Of a DNA stretch of 8,715 nt, positions 1 to 6,409 are shown in pieces (within the stretch, counting starts at the first letter, position 1; each line of letters begins with the position of its first letter). Both the position numbers and the translations under genes were made by a program. A model generated the notes under the pieces. That model worked only from the letters and a program-made list of their open reading frames with translations, was not told the DNA's origin and did not search any database. The stretch lies in the NCBI GenBank assembly GCA_947448095.1, contig CANFNN010000102.1, forward strand, positions 1 to 8,715, read 5' to 3'. This DNA is from Bacteriovoracaceae bacterium. GTDB taxonomy: Bacteria; Bdellovibrionota; Bacteriovoracia; Bacteriovoracales; Bacteriovoracaceae.

Positions 1-200
1 CTAAACGCATGGAAGATATTCAACTCAGAAAATTAAGCTCAGAAAAAAAACGTTTCGGTCAAGGCCGCACGACGACGTTTCAAGTTCTTCAGTTTGAGCA
101 GGACTATGCCAATACGCAGCTGCTTAAATTAAGAAACGAGCAGGAACTAATCACTATTTATAATCAATTAAAGCTCTTTACTGGGGTCTCAAATGAGTAA
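1..200 (+). CDS. TolC-family outer-membrane efflux protein, C-terminal end (5' truncated by window)
   Basis: Only the last 66 or so codons are present, and the frame is open to the left edge (first full codon at 3). The residues form a long amphipathic helix with the pattern typical of the last TolC/OprM-family helix: a run ending in lysines, then 'FGQGRTT', then 'VLQFEQDYANTQ', then a helix ending in 'LKLFTG'. The 'F-x-x-GR-x-x-x-x-x-VLxxE/Q' signature is what I rely on. In this family the protein is a trimeric outer-membrane channel that docks onto an inner-membrane pump through an adaptor. The stop codon lies inside the start of the RND gene (8-base overlap), which places it in the same operon. 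The ATG at 9 is internal to the reading frame and should not be taken as the start. Confidence 0.85.
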   Translation, partial: KRMEDIQLRKLSSEKKRFGQGRTTTFQVLQFEQDYANTQLLKLRNEQELITIYNQLKLFTGVSNE

Positions 201-3200
201 TCAACAACAAGATCAAGGCGGCTTCTCATTTGCGAAGCTCTCAATCAACAGACCAATTTTTATCACATGTATCGTTTTAGTCACTATGATTGCTGGGTTT
301 CTCTCGATGCGGTCTCTTCCGGTCGATTTATTTCCGGACGTGACGTTTCCTATTGTGACAGTCACCACTCCTTATCCTGGCGCCGGACCGCGTGAAACTG
401 AAACACTGATTTCAAAAATATTTGAAGAAGAGTTTGCAACTATTTCGGGTGTAAAATCCATTCGTTCTAATAATCAGGAAGGTGTAAGTATTGTTATTGT
501 TGAATTTACTTTCAGCACTGATATTAAATATGCCGAACAGCAAGTTCGCGACAAAGTCAGTTCTGCGAAATCAAAACTTCCTACTGATGTTGAAGAATCA
601 ACCATTCGTCGGGTGGATCCTGCTGATCAGCCGATCATTGGTATCTCTGTTCGGGCCAATCTTTCTGAAGCTGAACTCTTTGATCTAGCGAACCTTACTA
701 TTAAGCCCAAAATGGAGCAGATTAACCAGGTTGGTCTAGTTGAAATCATTGGTGGTCGTGAGCGTGAAGTAAGAGTTGACCTTGATTTGGACAAAATGAA
801 ATTTCGTCAGGTTTCTGGTATTCAGATTGCTGAAGCCTTGTCTCGGGCCGGTCGAAATATTCCTTCTGGGAAAATTGATGTTTCTGCAAACAAAGAAACT
901 GTTTTTAGAACGGTCGGAGAATTCCAAACGATTGATGAAATTAATAACACTATCGTTCAGTTCTTAGGCAATGATGTTCCTGTCGTTTTAAGTAACGTGG
1001 CCACAGTTCATGAAGGACTCAAAGACGAAAAAAACCTTGGGTATGTGAATGGTCAGCGCGGGCTTCTGATTCAGATTTATCGTCAAACTGGTGCCAACAC
1101 GGTTGAAGTGGCGGATAACGTCCTTAAGCAAGTCGCACTTTTAAATGAGCAGTTGGGAAAATTATCCAGTAAGCCAGAAGTGGCCATCGTTCGAGATGGA
1201 TCTAAAGCTATTCGGGATAACATCTTCGACGTTAAAGAATCAATCACGATCGGTATTGTACTGACTATTATTGTTGTGTTCTTTTTCTTGGGCTCATTTC
1301 GTTCAACGATTATTACTGGTCTGGCATTACCTAACTCACTGTTAGGCGCATTCGTGCTTCTGGCCGTGGCCGGTTACACTATTAACGTCATGTCGCTTCT
1401 GGCCCTCTCACTAGCAGTGGGGCTCTTGATTGATGATGCTATTGTGGTGCGGGAGAATATTTTTCGCCATTTGGAAATGGGTAAATCTCCCCGTCAAGCA
1501 GCGATTGAAGGAACTCAAGAGGTGATGATGGCGGTTATTGCCACCACTTTGACTGTTATCGCTGTGTTTGGTCCCATTGCATTTATTTCTGGTATCGTCG
1601 GACAATTCTTAAAACAATTTGGTATGACGATTTGCTTTGCTCTCCTTATTTCGATGTTTGATGCCATTACAATTGCACCGATGATGTCTGCTTACTTTGC
1701 AGGCAAAGTAGTTCCTCACGGTCAGGCCAATACCACGAACTCTATTTACGACCGCACCGTTGGTCGCGTGCTCAAATGGTTTAATAAATTTCAAGATTTC
1801 TTAGAAGATGTTTATCTTAAAGTTCTGCATTTTACTTTGGCCCACCCGCTGAAAATTATTGCGATGGGGATTCTTATTTTTGTCGCTAGTATTTTTTCAT
1901 TAAAGTTTGTCCCTAAAACTTTTATTGCTGCTCAGGATACAGGCGAATTCCAGATTAAAATGGATCTTCCGCCTGGAACTAGTCTCAAAGAAATGGAACG
2001 AATCTCTTTAGAAGTCGACACGATTGTTCGTAAGCATCCTGAAGTTCTGATTAACGTGTTAACTGTGGGAACTAAAGAAGGGGAGGCAAATAAAGCCTCT
2101 ATGTATGTTCGTTTGATTGATTCTAAAAAACGCAAACACATGAACACCATTAAGTTTAAAGAAATTGTTCGTAAAGAAATGCTCCCTTACGCTTATGCCA
2201 ACTTACAAGTGAGTGACTTTGATGCCGTAGGTTCTGGTCAGCGCCCGTTTAACTTAAATATTTCGGGTAACGATGAAAAAGAACTCGAAAGAATTGCAAC
2301 CCTAGTCTTCCAAAAATTAAAAAAACATCCGGCCCTCAAAGATGTCGATCTTAGTTTTAGACCAGGAAAGCCAGAGTTTCAGGTTCTTCCTAATCGATCT
2401 AAAGCCGAAAAATTGGGAGTTTCAACCAATATCATTGGAACTGAGCTTCGCACACTCATGGAAGGTCAGACTCCAGCTGTTTATCGACTCAAGGGTGAGG
2501 AGTACGATATCCGAGTCAGGCTCCAAGAAAATCAACGAAATCTTCAGCAGAATTTCTCTAAAATTTCTATTCCCAATATCAATAACCGTCTAATTCCTCT
2601 GACTAGTATTGTGACCGGCGTAGAAACAACTGGTCCTGCTAATATTACTCGTCAAGATCGCGGTCGCTACTATCAGATTGCAGCCGATATTTCTCCGGAT
2701 GGCCCAGGAATGGGTGGAGCGATTCAAGATATTAATAAAATGTTTAAAGATGAGATTAAACTTTCTGAAGGAATGAATTACAAATTCGTAGGACAGGCAG
2801 AATCTTTTGGTGAGCTAGTGACAAGTATGGCAATTGCCTCGGGACTTGGAATTATCTTCATTTATCTCGTTTTGGCCTCTTTATATGAATCATTCATAAC
2901 TCCTTTTACAATCATGCTTGTTCTTCCTCTGGCCTTGAGTGGTGCTTTCTTTGCTCTTTTCGTGGCTCCAGGGGCAACGCTTGATCTCTTCTCCATGATC
3001 GGCTGTATTATGTTAATGGGAGTTGCCACAAAGAACTCCATCATCCTAGTCGATTACACCAACCAACAGCTTGATCTGGGCACACCTTTAAAAGATGCTA
3101 TTCTTCTGGCCGGTAAGAATAGACTGCGTCCCATTCTCATGACTTCATTTGCTCTGATTGCAGGATTTATTCCGATCGCCGTTGGTTTAAACGAAGCTTC

Positions 3201-3357
3201 AAGACAGCGCACCAGTATGGGAATTGCATTGATTGGTGGTTTAATCAGTTCTACTTTTCTTACCCTTGTGATCGTTCCGGCTGCTTACCTCTACATTGAG
3301 CGCTTCCGACTTTTTACGAACAAAATCTTTCGCAAAATTACCGGAAGTGAGTCATGA
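193..3357 (+). CDS. RND-family (HAE1/AcrB-like) multidrug efflux inner-membrane pump
   Basis: This is a complete 1054-aa protein, the normal length for AcrB/MexB-type pumps, which use the proton gradient to expel hydrophobic compounds through an adaptor and a TolC channel. The layout is the duplicated RND one: TM1 at about 21-39, a large periplasmic porter/docking domain to about 345, TM2-6 at about 351-505, TM7 at about 554-574, a second periplasmic domain to about 875, then TM8-12. The proton-relay residues are present: the aspartate pair D414-D415 in 'GLLIDDAIVV' (TM4) and K947 in 'GVATKNSIILVD' (TM10). The double aspartate favours the drug-exporting HAE1 group over CzcA-like metal pumps. 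The start ATG overlaps the upstream tolC-like stop and has only a weak GGGG-type ribosome site, so coupling is likely. The 3' end overlaps tetR by ATGA. The substrate cannot be read from the sequence. Confidence 0.96.
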   Translation: MSNQQQDQGGFSFAKLSINRPIFITCIVLVTMIAGFLSMRSLPVDLFPDVTFPIVTVTTPYPGAGPRETETLISKIFEEEFATISGVKSIRSNNQEGVSIVIVEFTFSTDIKYAEQQVRDKVSSAKSKLPTDVEESTIRRVDPADQPIIGISVRANLSEAELFDLANLTIKPKMEQINQVGLVEIIGGREREVRVDLDLDKMKFRQVSGIQIAEALSRAGRNIPSGKIDVSANKETVFRTVGEFQTIDEINNTIVQFLGNDVPVVLSNVATVHEGLKDEKNLGYVNGQRGLLIQIYRQTGANTVEVADNVLKQVALLNEQLGKLSSKPEVAIVRDGSKAIRDNIFDVKESITIGIVLTIIVVFFFLGSFRSTIITGLALPNSLLGAFVLLAVAGYTINVMSLLALSLAVGLLIDDAIVVRENIFRHLEMGKSPRQAAIEGTQEVMMAVIATTLTVIAVFGPIAFISGIVGQFLKQFGMTICFALLISMFDAITIAPMMSAYFAGKVVPHGQANTTNSIYDRTVGRVLKWFNKFQDFLEDVYLKVLHFTLAHPLKIIAMGILIFVASIFSLKFVPKTFIAAQDTGEFQIKMDLPPGTSLKEMERISLEVDTIVRKHPEVLINVLTVGTKEGEANKASMYVRLIDSKKRKHMNTIKFKEIVRKEMLPYAYANLQVSDFDAVGSGQRPFNLNISGNDEKELERIATLVFQKLKKHPALKDVDLSFRPGKPEFQVLPNRSKAEKLGVSTNIIGTELRTLMEGQTPAVYRLKGEEYDIRVRLQENQRNLQQNFSKISIPNINNRLIPLTSIVTGVETTGPANITRQDRGRYYQIAADISPDGPGMGGAIQDINKMFKDEIKLSEGMNYKFVGQAESFGELVTSMAIASGLGIIFIYLVLASLYESFITPFTIMLVLPLALSGAFFALFVAPGATLDLFSMIGCIMLMGVATKNSIILVDYTNQQLDLGTPLKDAILLAGKNRLRPILMTSFALIAGFIPIAVGLNEASRQRTSMGIALIGGLISSTFLTLVIVPAAYLYIERFRLFTNKIFRKITGSES

Positions 3358-3959
3358 GCGAAGTTAATATTGATACAAAAAAGAAGATCATTGAAGCTGC
3401 TTCTTACCTCTTTGGTGTGAAGGGCTTCGATGGAACTTCGACAAGAGAAATTGGAAAAATGGCCGGGGTGAATATTTCATCTTTGAACTATCATTTCAAA
3501 AGTAAGCAAAACCTCATGGAGGAAGTGGCTTTTTTTGCCTGTGATGAATTCAAAATGAAACTTAAAACTGTTGCTTCTAACACAGAGCTTGAATCAACTT
3601 CTGATTTTGCCATTACGCTTTACTCAGCTCTGCTTGAAGATGGTTATAAATTTTTGAATGAATTTAAATTGTTTCTTGATTCAAAAAAGTTTCCAGACCT
3701 CGGTGAAACGCCTATAGGGCTTGAAGAGATGACATTTTTTTTAAAAAGAGATCTTCATCCGAACGTTCCTGATAGTGAATATTTCTGGGTGAACAACGTT
3801 CTTTTTAGTTACTTGTTTCATACTGCTATTGTTTCAATGTCAGGCGTGGGGAAGCAGTATATGGAGAAGTTTCTTCCGGATAAGCAGAATTCAACCAAGC
3901 TTTATATCAAGCAACTCGTTGAGACTTTGGTCAGAGACTTAAATCACCGTTACCAATAA
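3354..3959 (+). CDS. TetR/AcrR-family transcriptional regulator
   Basis: This 201-aa protein has a classic TetR N-terminal DNA-binding domain. Residues 9-27 'KKKIIEAASYLFGVKGF' form helix 1, and residues 28-48 carry the helix-turn-helix 'TSTREIGKMAGV' followed by the recognition helix and the 'LNYHFKSK' signature. Residues 55-201 form the divergent all-helical ligand-binding and dimerisation half, which I cannot assign to a subfamily. The ATG overlaps the RND stop (ATGA), and GGAAG at 3343-3347 lies 6 bases upstream, so this start is secure. Family knowledge and position suggest that it represses the pump operon and is relieved by a pump substrate. Its placement as the last gene of the operon would give negative feedback. 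The operator should lie upstream of the window, so no binding site can be shown here. Confidence 0.93.
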   Translation: MSEVNIDTKKKIIEAASYLFGVKGFDGTSTREIGKMAGVNISSLNYHFKSKQNLMEEVAFFACDEFKMKLKTVASNTELESTSDFAITLYSALLEDGYKFLNEFKLFLDSKKFPDLGETPIGLEEMTFFLKRDLHPNVPDSEYFWVNNVLFSYLFHTAIVSMSGVGKQYMEKFLPDKQNSTKLYIKQLVETLVRDLNHRYQ

Positions 3960-3999
3960 AAAAAAACCGCTTTGGAGTTTTAAAAAAATCCAAAGCGGT
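3957..3999 (-). terminator. Rho-independent terminator between convergent genes (strong on the - strand)
   Basis: A perfect 11-bp stem (3966-3976 ACCGCTTTGGA with 3989-3999) encloses a 12-base AT-rich loop. Read on the - strand, the stem is followed at once by a run of T (complement of the A-run 3958-3966), giving a textbook terminator for the secreted-protein gene that stops at 4006. On the + strand the bases after the stem are AAATTCTTAAAA, so termination of the pump operon by the same hairpin would be weaker. The A-run includes the last bases of the tetR stop codon. Confidence 0.85.
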
Positions 4000-4005
4000 A
4001 AATTC

Positions 4006-4737
4006 TTAAAAACCTAAATATTCTTCACACTTTTTCTTTCCGCCGCCAAAAGCTCTGCCAATCGAGGAAGTAGAGGCTTCTACACAGGCCGCACTCACTT
4101 CTTCTCTATCAACATCATCTCTTACATGGCTAACCGGTGTTCCATTTTTATCCATTCCAAGTAGCCCCATTGCAACCGAGGCTGGAGTCCAGTATCCACC
4201 AGGCGTAATTGTATAGTAGCAATCATATGTTCCGTGAGAAGTGGTCTCAGGATAAACATAACCATCAAACATTTTTTCAATCAGATCCGTTTCATTGGCC
4301 TTGATTTCTTTACAGTTTGAAGTCCCTGCAAATTTTTTCAACCATTCACTCGTTGTCATAGGGGCCTTAATCATCGAAGGAAAGCCAGCATCCATCGCAA
4401 AAATTACGCCCTTCTCATTAATCACTGGAGTTACGTGGTACCACCAAGTGATTCTTCCCAGATCTCCCGATTTCTTGGTGTAAAAAAGAAACAGCTTACC
4501 AGCATCAATATCTTGATTTCTCTTGAAGTCATAGGCCCACACGAGTGCGCGATTGGAGCAAATGGAAGCACCTGGCTTAACTATTTCACGATTCATTTTT
4601 GAGAACAAAACTTCTTTTTTGTATCCCTTGAGAGCGACATCAGTCATTTTCCAGTTATGGAAATCAGCTAAAACCACATCTTGAGCGATAGCCGAAGAGA
4701 TAACTCCCAGAGCAAGCATCATCACGAATACTTTCAT
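4006..4737 (-). CDS. Secreted protein-glutaminase-like (protein deamidase) family protein
   Basis: The protein is 243 aa from the ATG at 4737. A Sec signal peptide covers about residues 1-18 ('MKVFVMMLALGVISSAIA', cut before QD). The core resembles bacterial protein-glutaminase, which deamidates glutamine side chains in proteins using a Cys-His-Asp triad in a papain/transglutaminase-like fold. Counting from the ATG at 4743, I see 'ICSNRALVWA' (C62), 'WWYHVTPVI' (H103) and 'FAMDAGF' (D118), followed by 'TTSEWLKKF'. As I recall, the Cys-His spacing of 41 equals that in the Chryseobacterium enzyme, while His-Asp is shorter (15 against about 20). The C-terminal half (about 125-243) has further cysteines and is not recognised. 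The start at 4737 is preferred because AAAAGGA lies 6 bases upstream of it, whereas the same motif abuts the alternative ATG at 4743. It could be a papain-fold enzyme with another amide substrate. Confidence 0.72.
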   Translation of the reverse strand: MKVFVMMLALGVISSAIAQDVVLADFHNWKMTDVALKGYKKEVLFSKMNREIVKPGASICSNRALVWAYDFKRNQDIDAGKLFLFYTKKSGDLGRITWWYHVTPVINEKGVIFAMDAGFPSMIKAPMTTSEWLKKFAGTSNCKEIKANETDLIEKMFDGYVYPETTSHGTYDCYYTITPGGYWTPASVAMGLLGMDKNGTPVSHVRDDVDREEVSAACVEASTSSIGRAFGGGKKKCEEYLGF

Positions 4738-4743
4738 GAACAT

Positions 4744-4750
4744 TCCTTTT
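4744..4750 (-). promoter_or_regulatory. Ribosome-binding site that decides the start of the protein-glutaminase-like gene
   Basis: On the - strand AAAAGGA directly abuts the ATG at 4743 (spacing 0) but sits 6 bases before the in-frame ATG at 4737, which is the usual distance. The shorter form also gives a cleaner signal peptide starting M-K. Confidence 0.7.
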
Positions 4751-4810
4751 TAAATTTACCCTTACTGAATGCTCCCCTTAAATCATTCGGATGACGCTTA
4801 AGCTAGGAAA

Positions 4811-4846
4811 ATGAAGAAATCACTCCTTGCGTTGCTCTTAGGGTAA
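4811..4846 (+). other. Eleven-codon signal-peptide-like ORF (leader peptide or gene remnant)
   Basis: The reading frame is MKKSLLALLLG followed by TAA, with AGGA at 4805-4808 just ahead of the ATG (rather close). The residues look exactly like the n- and h-region of a Sec or lipoprotein signal peptide, but the frame closes at once and none of the following frames continues as an exported protein. It could be the stump of a decayed exported-protein gene, a short translated leader, or chance. I favour remnant or chance. Confidence 0.25.
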
Positions 4847-4900
4847 ACTTAGTAACGTCTAGTAATTACTGACTTGGCGGCTCAATCCCGACGAAATAGG

Positions 4901-4927
4901 TAAAGAATTTTTCAATGAGACCGATAA
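4901..4927 (+). promoter_or_regulatory. Predicted sigma-28 (FliA) promoter for the small basic protein
   Basis: TAAAGAAT (4901-4908), an 11-base spacer, then ACCGATAA (4920-4927). The established sigma-28 consensus in flagellated bacteria is TAAAGTTT-N11-GCCGATAA. The spacer length is exact, with five of eight matches in the -35 block (TAAAG plus the last T would make six) and seven of eight in the -10 block. Transcription would start near 4934 and give a leader of roughly 38 bases to the ATG at 4973, with its own strong ribosome site. No competing sigma-70 site stands out. Confidence 0.65.
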
Positions 4928-4960
4928 GTCTTTGAGCATCTCTGTTGGGGCTCTTAATTT

Positions 4961-4965
4961 GGAGG
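4961..4965 (+). promoter_or_regulatory. Strong Shine-Dalgarno site of the small basic protein gene
   Basis: GGAGG lies 7 bases before the ATG at 4973. It is among the strongest ribosome sites in the window and the main translational evidence that this short frame is a gene. Confidence 0.75.
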
Positions 4966-4972
4966 TACGTAT

Positions 4973-5134
4973 ATGAGTAAGAAACATGAAGCATCATCAC
5001 ATGGCCAGAAACACAAACTGACCAAGAAAGAACTTAAAGCACAAAATCACGCTAAATTGATGGCGCAAAAAGGCCAGCCTTCGAACGTTGTAGACATTAA
5101 TGCGTTCAGAGATCAGAACAAAAAAGCGGCTTAA
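4973..5134 (+). CDS. Small, highly basic hypothetical protein (53 aa)
   Basis: I do not recognise this 53-aa protein. It is real on three counts: GGAGG at ideal spacing, a predicted sigma-28 promoter 45-70 bases upstream, and a hairpin just after the stop. The first 33 residues are dominated by Lys, His and Gln ('MSKKHEASSHGQKHKLTKKE' onward) with few hydrophobics. The last 20 contain a short ordered-looking piece, 'NVVDINAFRDQ', before a basic end. There is no signal peptide or membrane segment, so it should be cytosolic, and its charge would suit binding nucleic acid or an acidic partner. A flagellar-regulon role is inferred only from the promoter. The overlapping - strand frame at 4997-5218 begins with TTG, lacks a ribosome site and is a shadow. 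Confidence 0.75.
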   Translation: MSKKHEASSHGQKHKLTKKELKAQNHAKLMAQKGQPSNVVDINAFRDQNKKAA

Positions 5135-5143
5135 AATTATCTC

Positions 5144-5190
5144 GGAAGGTGAGTGGAGAAATCTGCTTACCTTCCAAGTTAAATTAATTT
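5144..5190 (+). terminator. Hairpin terminator after the small basic protein gene
   Basis: A 10-bp stem (5144-5153 GGAAGGTGAG with 5166-5175, one G-T wobble) has a 12-base loop, followed by an AT-rich stretch with an imperfect T tract (AATTTTCTTCTT). It begins 9 bases after the stop at 5134. On the - strand it is followed by GAGATAATTTT, so it may also end the convergent gene that stops at 5241. Confidence 0.6.
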
Positions 5191-5240
5191 TCTTCTTCCA
5201 ATTCAGGTTTCGCTTCAAGCTAATGAGAATAATTTTGTAT

Positions 5241-5627
5241 CTATTGGTTGATGGTGCTTTCAGGTTCTAGGCTCAAGTCTAATGACTCTGGGGCTAGCTC
5301 AGGTTCCGTTTCAGGCTCTACAACTGCCTCAGGAGCAGCTTCTGATTCTGGGGCCATTGGTTCTGGTTTTGAAGGGGCTTTCGCTAAGGGAAGATCCCAT
5401 TTTTCTTTACTACAACTGGGCGAGTGCTCCAGCTTGCAACCCATCTCAAAATACTTATCCGCTTCATCACTCTTCTCAAGCCGAAAAAGCATATTGGCAT
5501 AATTGAAGCAGCCAAGACCTACTTTTTGTTTTTCACACGAAAGGCGCATGGCCTTTAAAGCCTCTGACTCCTCAACCTGGGCAAGAAGTGGGAACGATAG
5601 AAATAAGAAAAGGGCGTAAAGTTTCAT
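5241..5627 (-). CDS. Small exported Sel1/Hcp-like cysteine-repeat protein with Pro/Glu-rich tail
   Basis: This 128-aa protein starts with a Sec signal peptide (residues 1-16, ending 'FPLLA' before Q17). Residues 23-77 look like one or two Sel1/TPR-type helical repeats of the cysteine-rich Hcp kind: C31-x8-C40 followed by 'FNYANMLF', then 'ADKYFEMGC' (C64) and C72. In that family such Cys pairs form disulfides stapling each helix pair, which fits a periplasmic location. Residues 78-128 are a low-complexity, acidic Pro/Glu/Ala tail with repeated PE units, probably disordered. Hcp-like repeats usually serve protein-protein contacts, and no enzyme motif is visible. No Shine-Dalgarno motif precedes the ATG. 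Long Ser/Gly-rich frames on the + strand are shadows of the Pro/Glu tail. The gene is divergent from the one at 5683. Confidence 0.75.
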   Translation of the reverse strand: MKLYALFLFLSFPLLAQVEESEALKAMRLSCEKQKVGLGCFNYANMLFRLEKSDEADKYFEMGCKLEHSPSCSKEKWDLPLAKAPSKPEPMAPESEAAPEAVVEPETEPELAPESLDLSLEPESTINQ

Positions 5628-5636
5628 CTACAATGC

Positions 5637-5664
5637 TTATCGGAGGTTTCTTTAAATTTATTTA
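5637..5664 (-). promoter_or_regulatory. Possible sigma-28-like promoter for the Sel1-like gene
   Basis: On the - strand, TAAATAAA (5657-5664) and TCCGATAA (5637-5644) are separated by 12 bases, one more than the sigma-28 consensus. The -10 block is a 7/8 match. The predicted start falls about 3 bases before the ATG at 5627, implying an almost leaderless mRNA, which agrees with the missing ribosome site. The surrounding DNA is AT-rich, so chance is a real alternative. Confidence 0.3.
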
Positions 5665-5682
5665 GTATGCTAGGATGAGACT

Positions 5683-6408
5683 ATGTCTAGGGCCCATTAT
5701 TTTTATTTATTAACTCCTCTAAAAGAGCTTGAACGAATCGTTGAAGCTCATCAATTGGATTTTGAAGAACTCATCAATGACACTTTTTCGGAATCTGAGC
5801 TTGTCCGTTTTGAAGGCCTTCTTGATTCAATTGCAGCGATTTTTGTCCAGCCAATTATTAGTGAACTTACCTTCGAAGATTTTTACGTCAACGAAGCTGA
5901 AGCGCTAAAACAACGATCATTTTTTGTTGAATGCCGAAGTTCAATCTGTATTGAGAATATTCCGGATTTTCAAAACAATCCTTTTCAGATTACTTATCTG
6001 AATGAACTCCTTCGAAATTTTGATGAAGTCTTGATCGATACGGGGGGAGTAAATGAGCTGGTCTTTAAAAAAGATTACCTTGAGGAACTAAAAAAACACA
6101 AAAATATTTTCTCTTTAATTCCCGAAGCTCAGACTAGGCCAATTGAAACAAATTCCACTCGGCCTGTAGATCCAATTGATTTTCTGATTTTAGATGTCTA
6201 CAAGGAACTAGACCGACTCAGCCTTTCAGGTCTACTAGATGCTGTAATGGAAAAGTTAGAAGGCCTACCAGAAAAATCCCGTAAGACCTTTCAAGTCATG
6301 AATCAAGAGAGGCTAGATGCCTCTCAACTTTTGCGAAAGTCAGGACTCAACGCTAAGGATTTTGATGACAACTTAGAGCGTTTAAAGTTTTTTCTTAAAA
6401 AAATCTAA
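5683..6408 (+). CDS. Hypothetical cytosolic protein (241 aa)
   Basis: I do not recognise this protein. The start is well supported by AGGA at 5672-5675, 7 bases upstream. It has no signal peptide or membrane segment, is acidic, and is mostly alpha-helical in pattern. Residues 1-60 are helical and Leu/Glu-rich. Residues 61-148 are mixed, with two cysteines (C84, C89) in 'VECRSSICIENIP'. Residues 149-164 form a Pro/Thr/Asn linker ('TRPIETNSTRPVDP'). Residues 165-241 form a second helical unit. Its end ('LDASQLLRKSGLNAKDFDDN' and on) has the look of a helix-turn-helix or winged-helix segment, but I cannot confirm this. It is a single-gene unit, divergent from the Sel1-like gene (55-bp gap) and convergent with the PAP2 pair (1 bp between stops). 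Confidence 0.85.
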   Translation: MSRAHYFYLLTPLKELERIVEAHQLDFEELINDTFSESELVRFEGLLDSIAAIFVQPIISELTFEDFYVNEAEALKQRSFFVECRSSICIENIPDFQNNPFQITYLNELLRNFDEVLIDTGGVNELVFKKDYLEELKKHKNIFSLIPEAQTRPIETNSTRPVDPIDFLILDVYKELDRLSLSGLLDAVMEKLEGLPEKSRKTFQVMNQERLDASQLLRKSGLNAKDFDDNLERLKFFLKKI

Positions 6409-6409
6409 T

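Noticed and set aside
9..200. Complete 63-aa protein starting at ATG 9
   Set aside because: The frame is open to the window edge and the residues are the C-terminal helix of a TolC-family protein, so this is a truncated gene.
491..3044. Several 60-83-codon frames inside the RND gene on both strands
   Set aside because: They are shadows of a clear 1054-aa coding frame, and none has a family signature or ribosome site.
4862..4927. Riboswitch or structured RNA ahead of the small basic gene
   Set aside because: I could not find a stable nested hairpin set or a known riboswitch core; the sigma-28 promoter explains the notable bases better.
5181..5190. AAATTAATTT palindrome
   Set aside because: It is a pure AT palindrome in AT-rich DNA after the terminator stem, so chance is the simplest explanation.
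4997..5218. 73-codon frame on the - strand over the small basic protein
   Set aside because: It starts at TTG, has no ribosome site, is rich in Phe/Leu as expected from Lys-rich complement, and crosses the terminator hairpin.
5248..5506. Ser/Gly-rich and Leu-rich frames on the + strand over the Sel1-like gene
   Set aside because: They are complements of the Pro/Glu-rich tail codons. They lack ribosome sites, whereas the - strand frame has a signal peptide and ordered cysteines.
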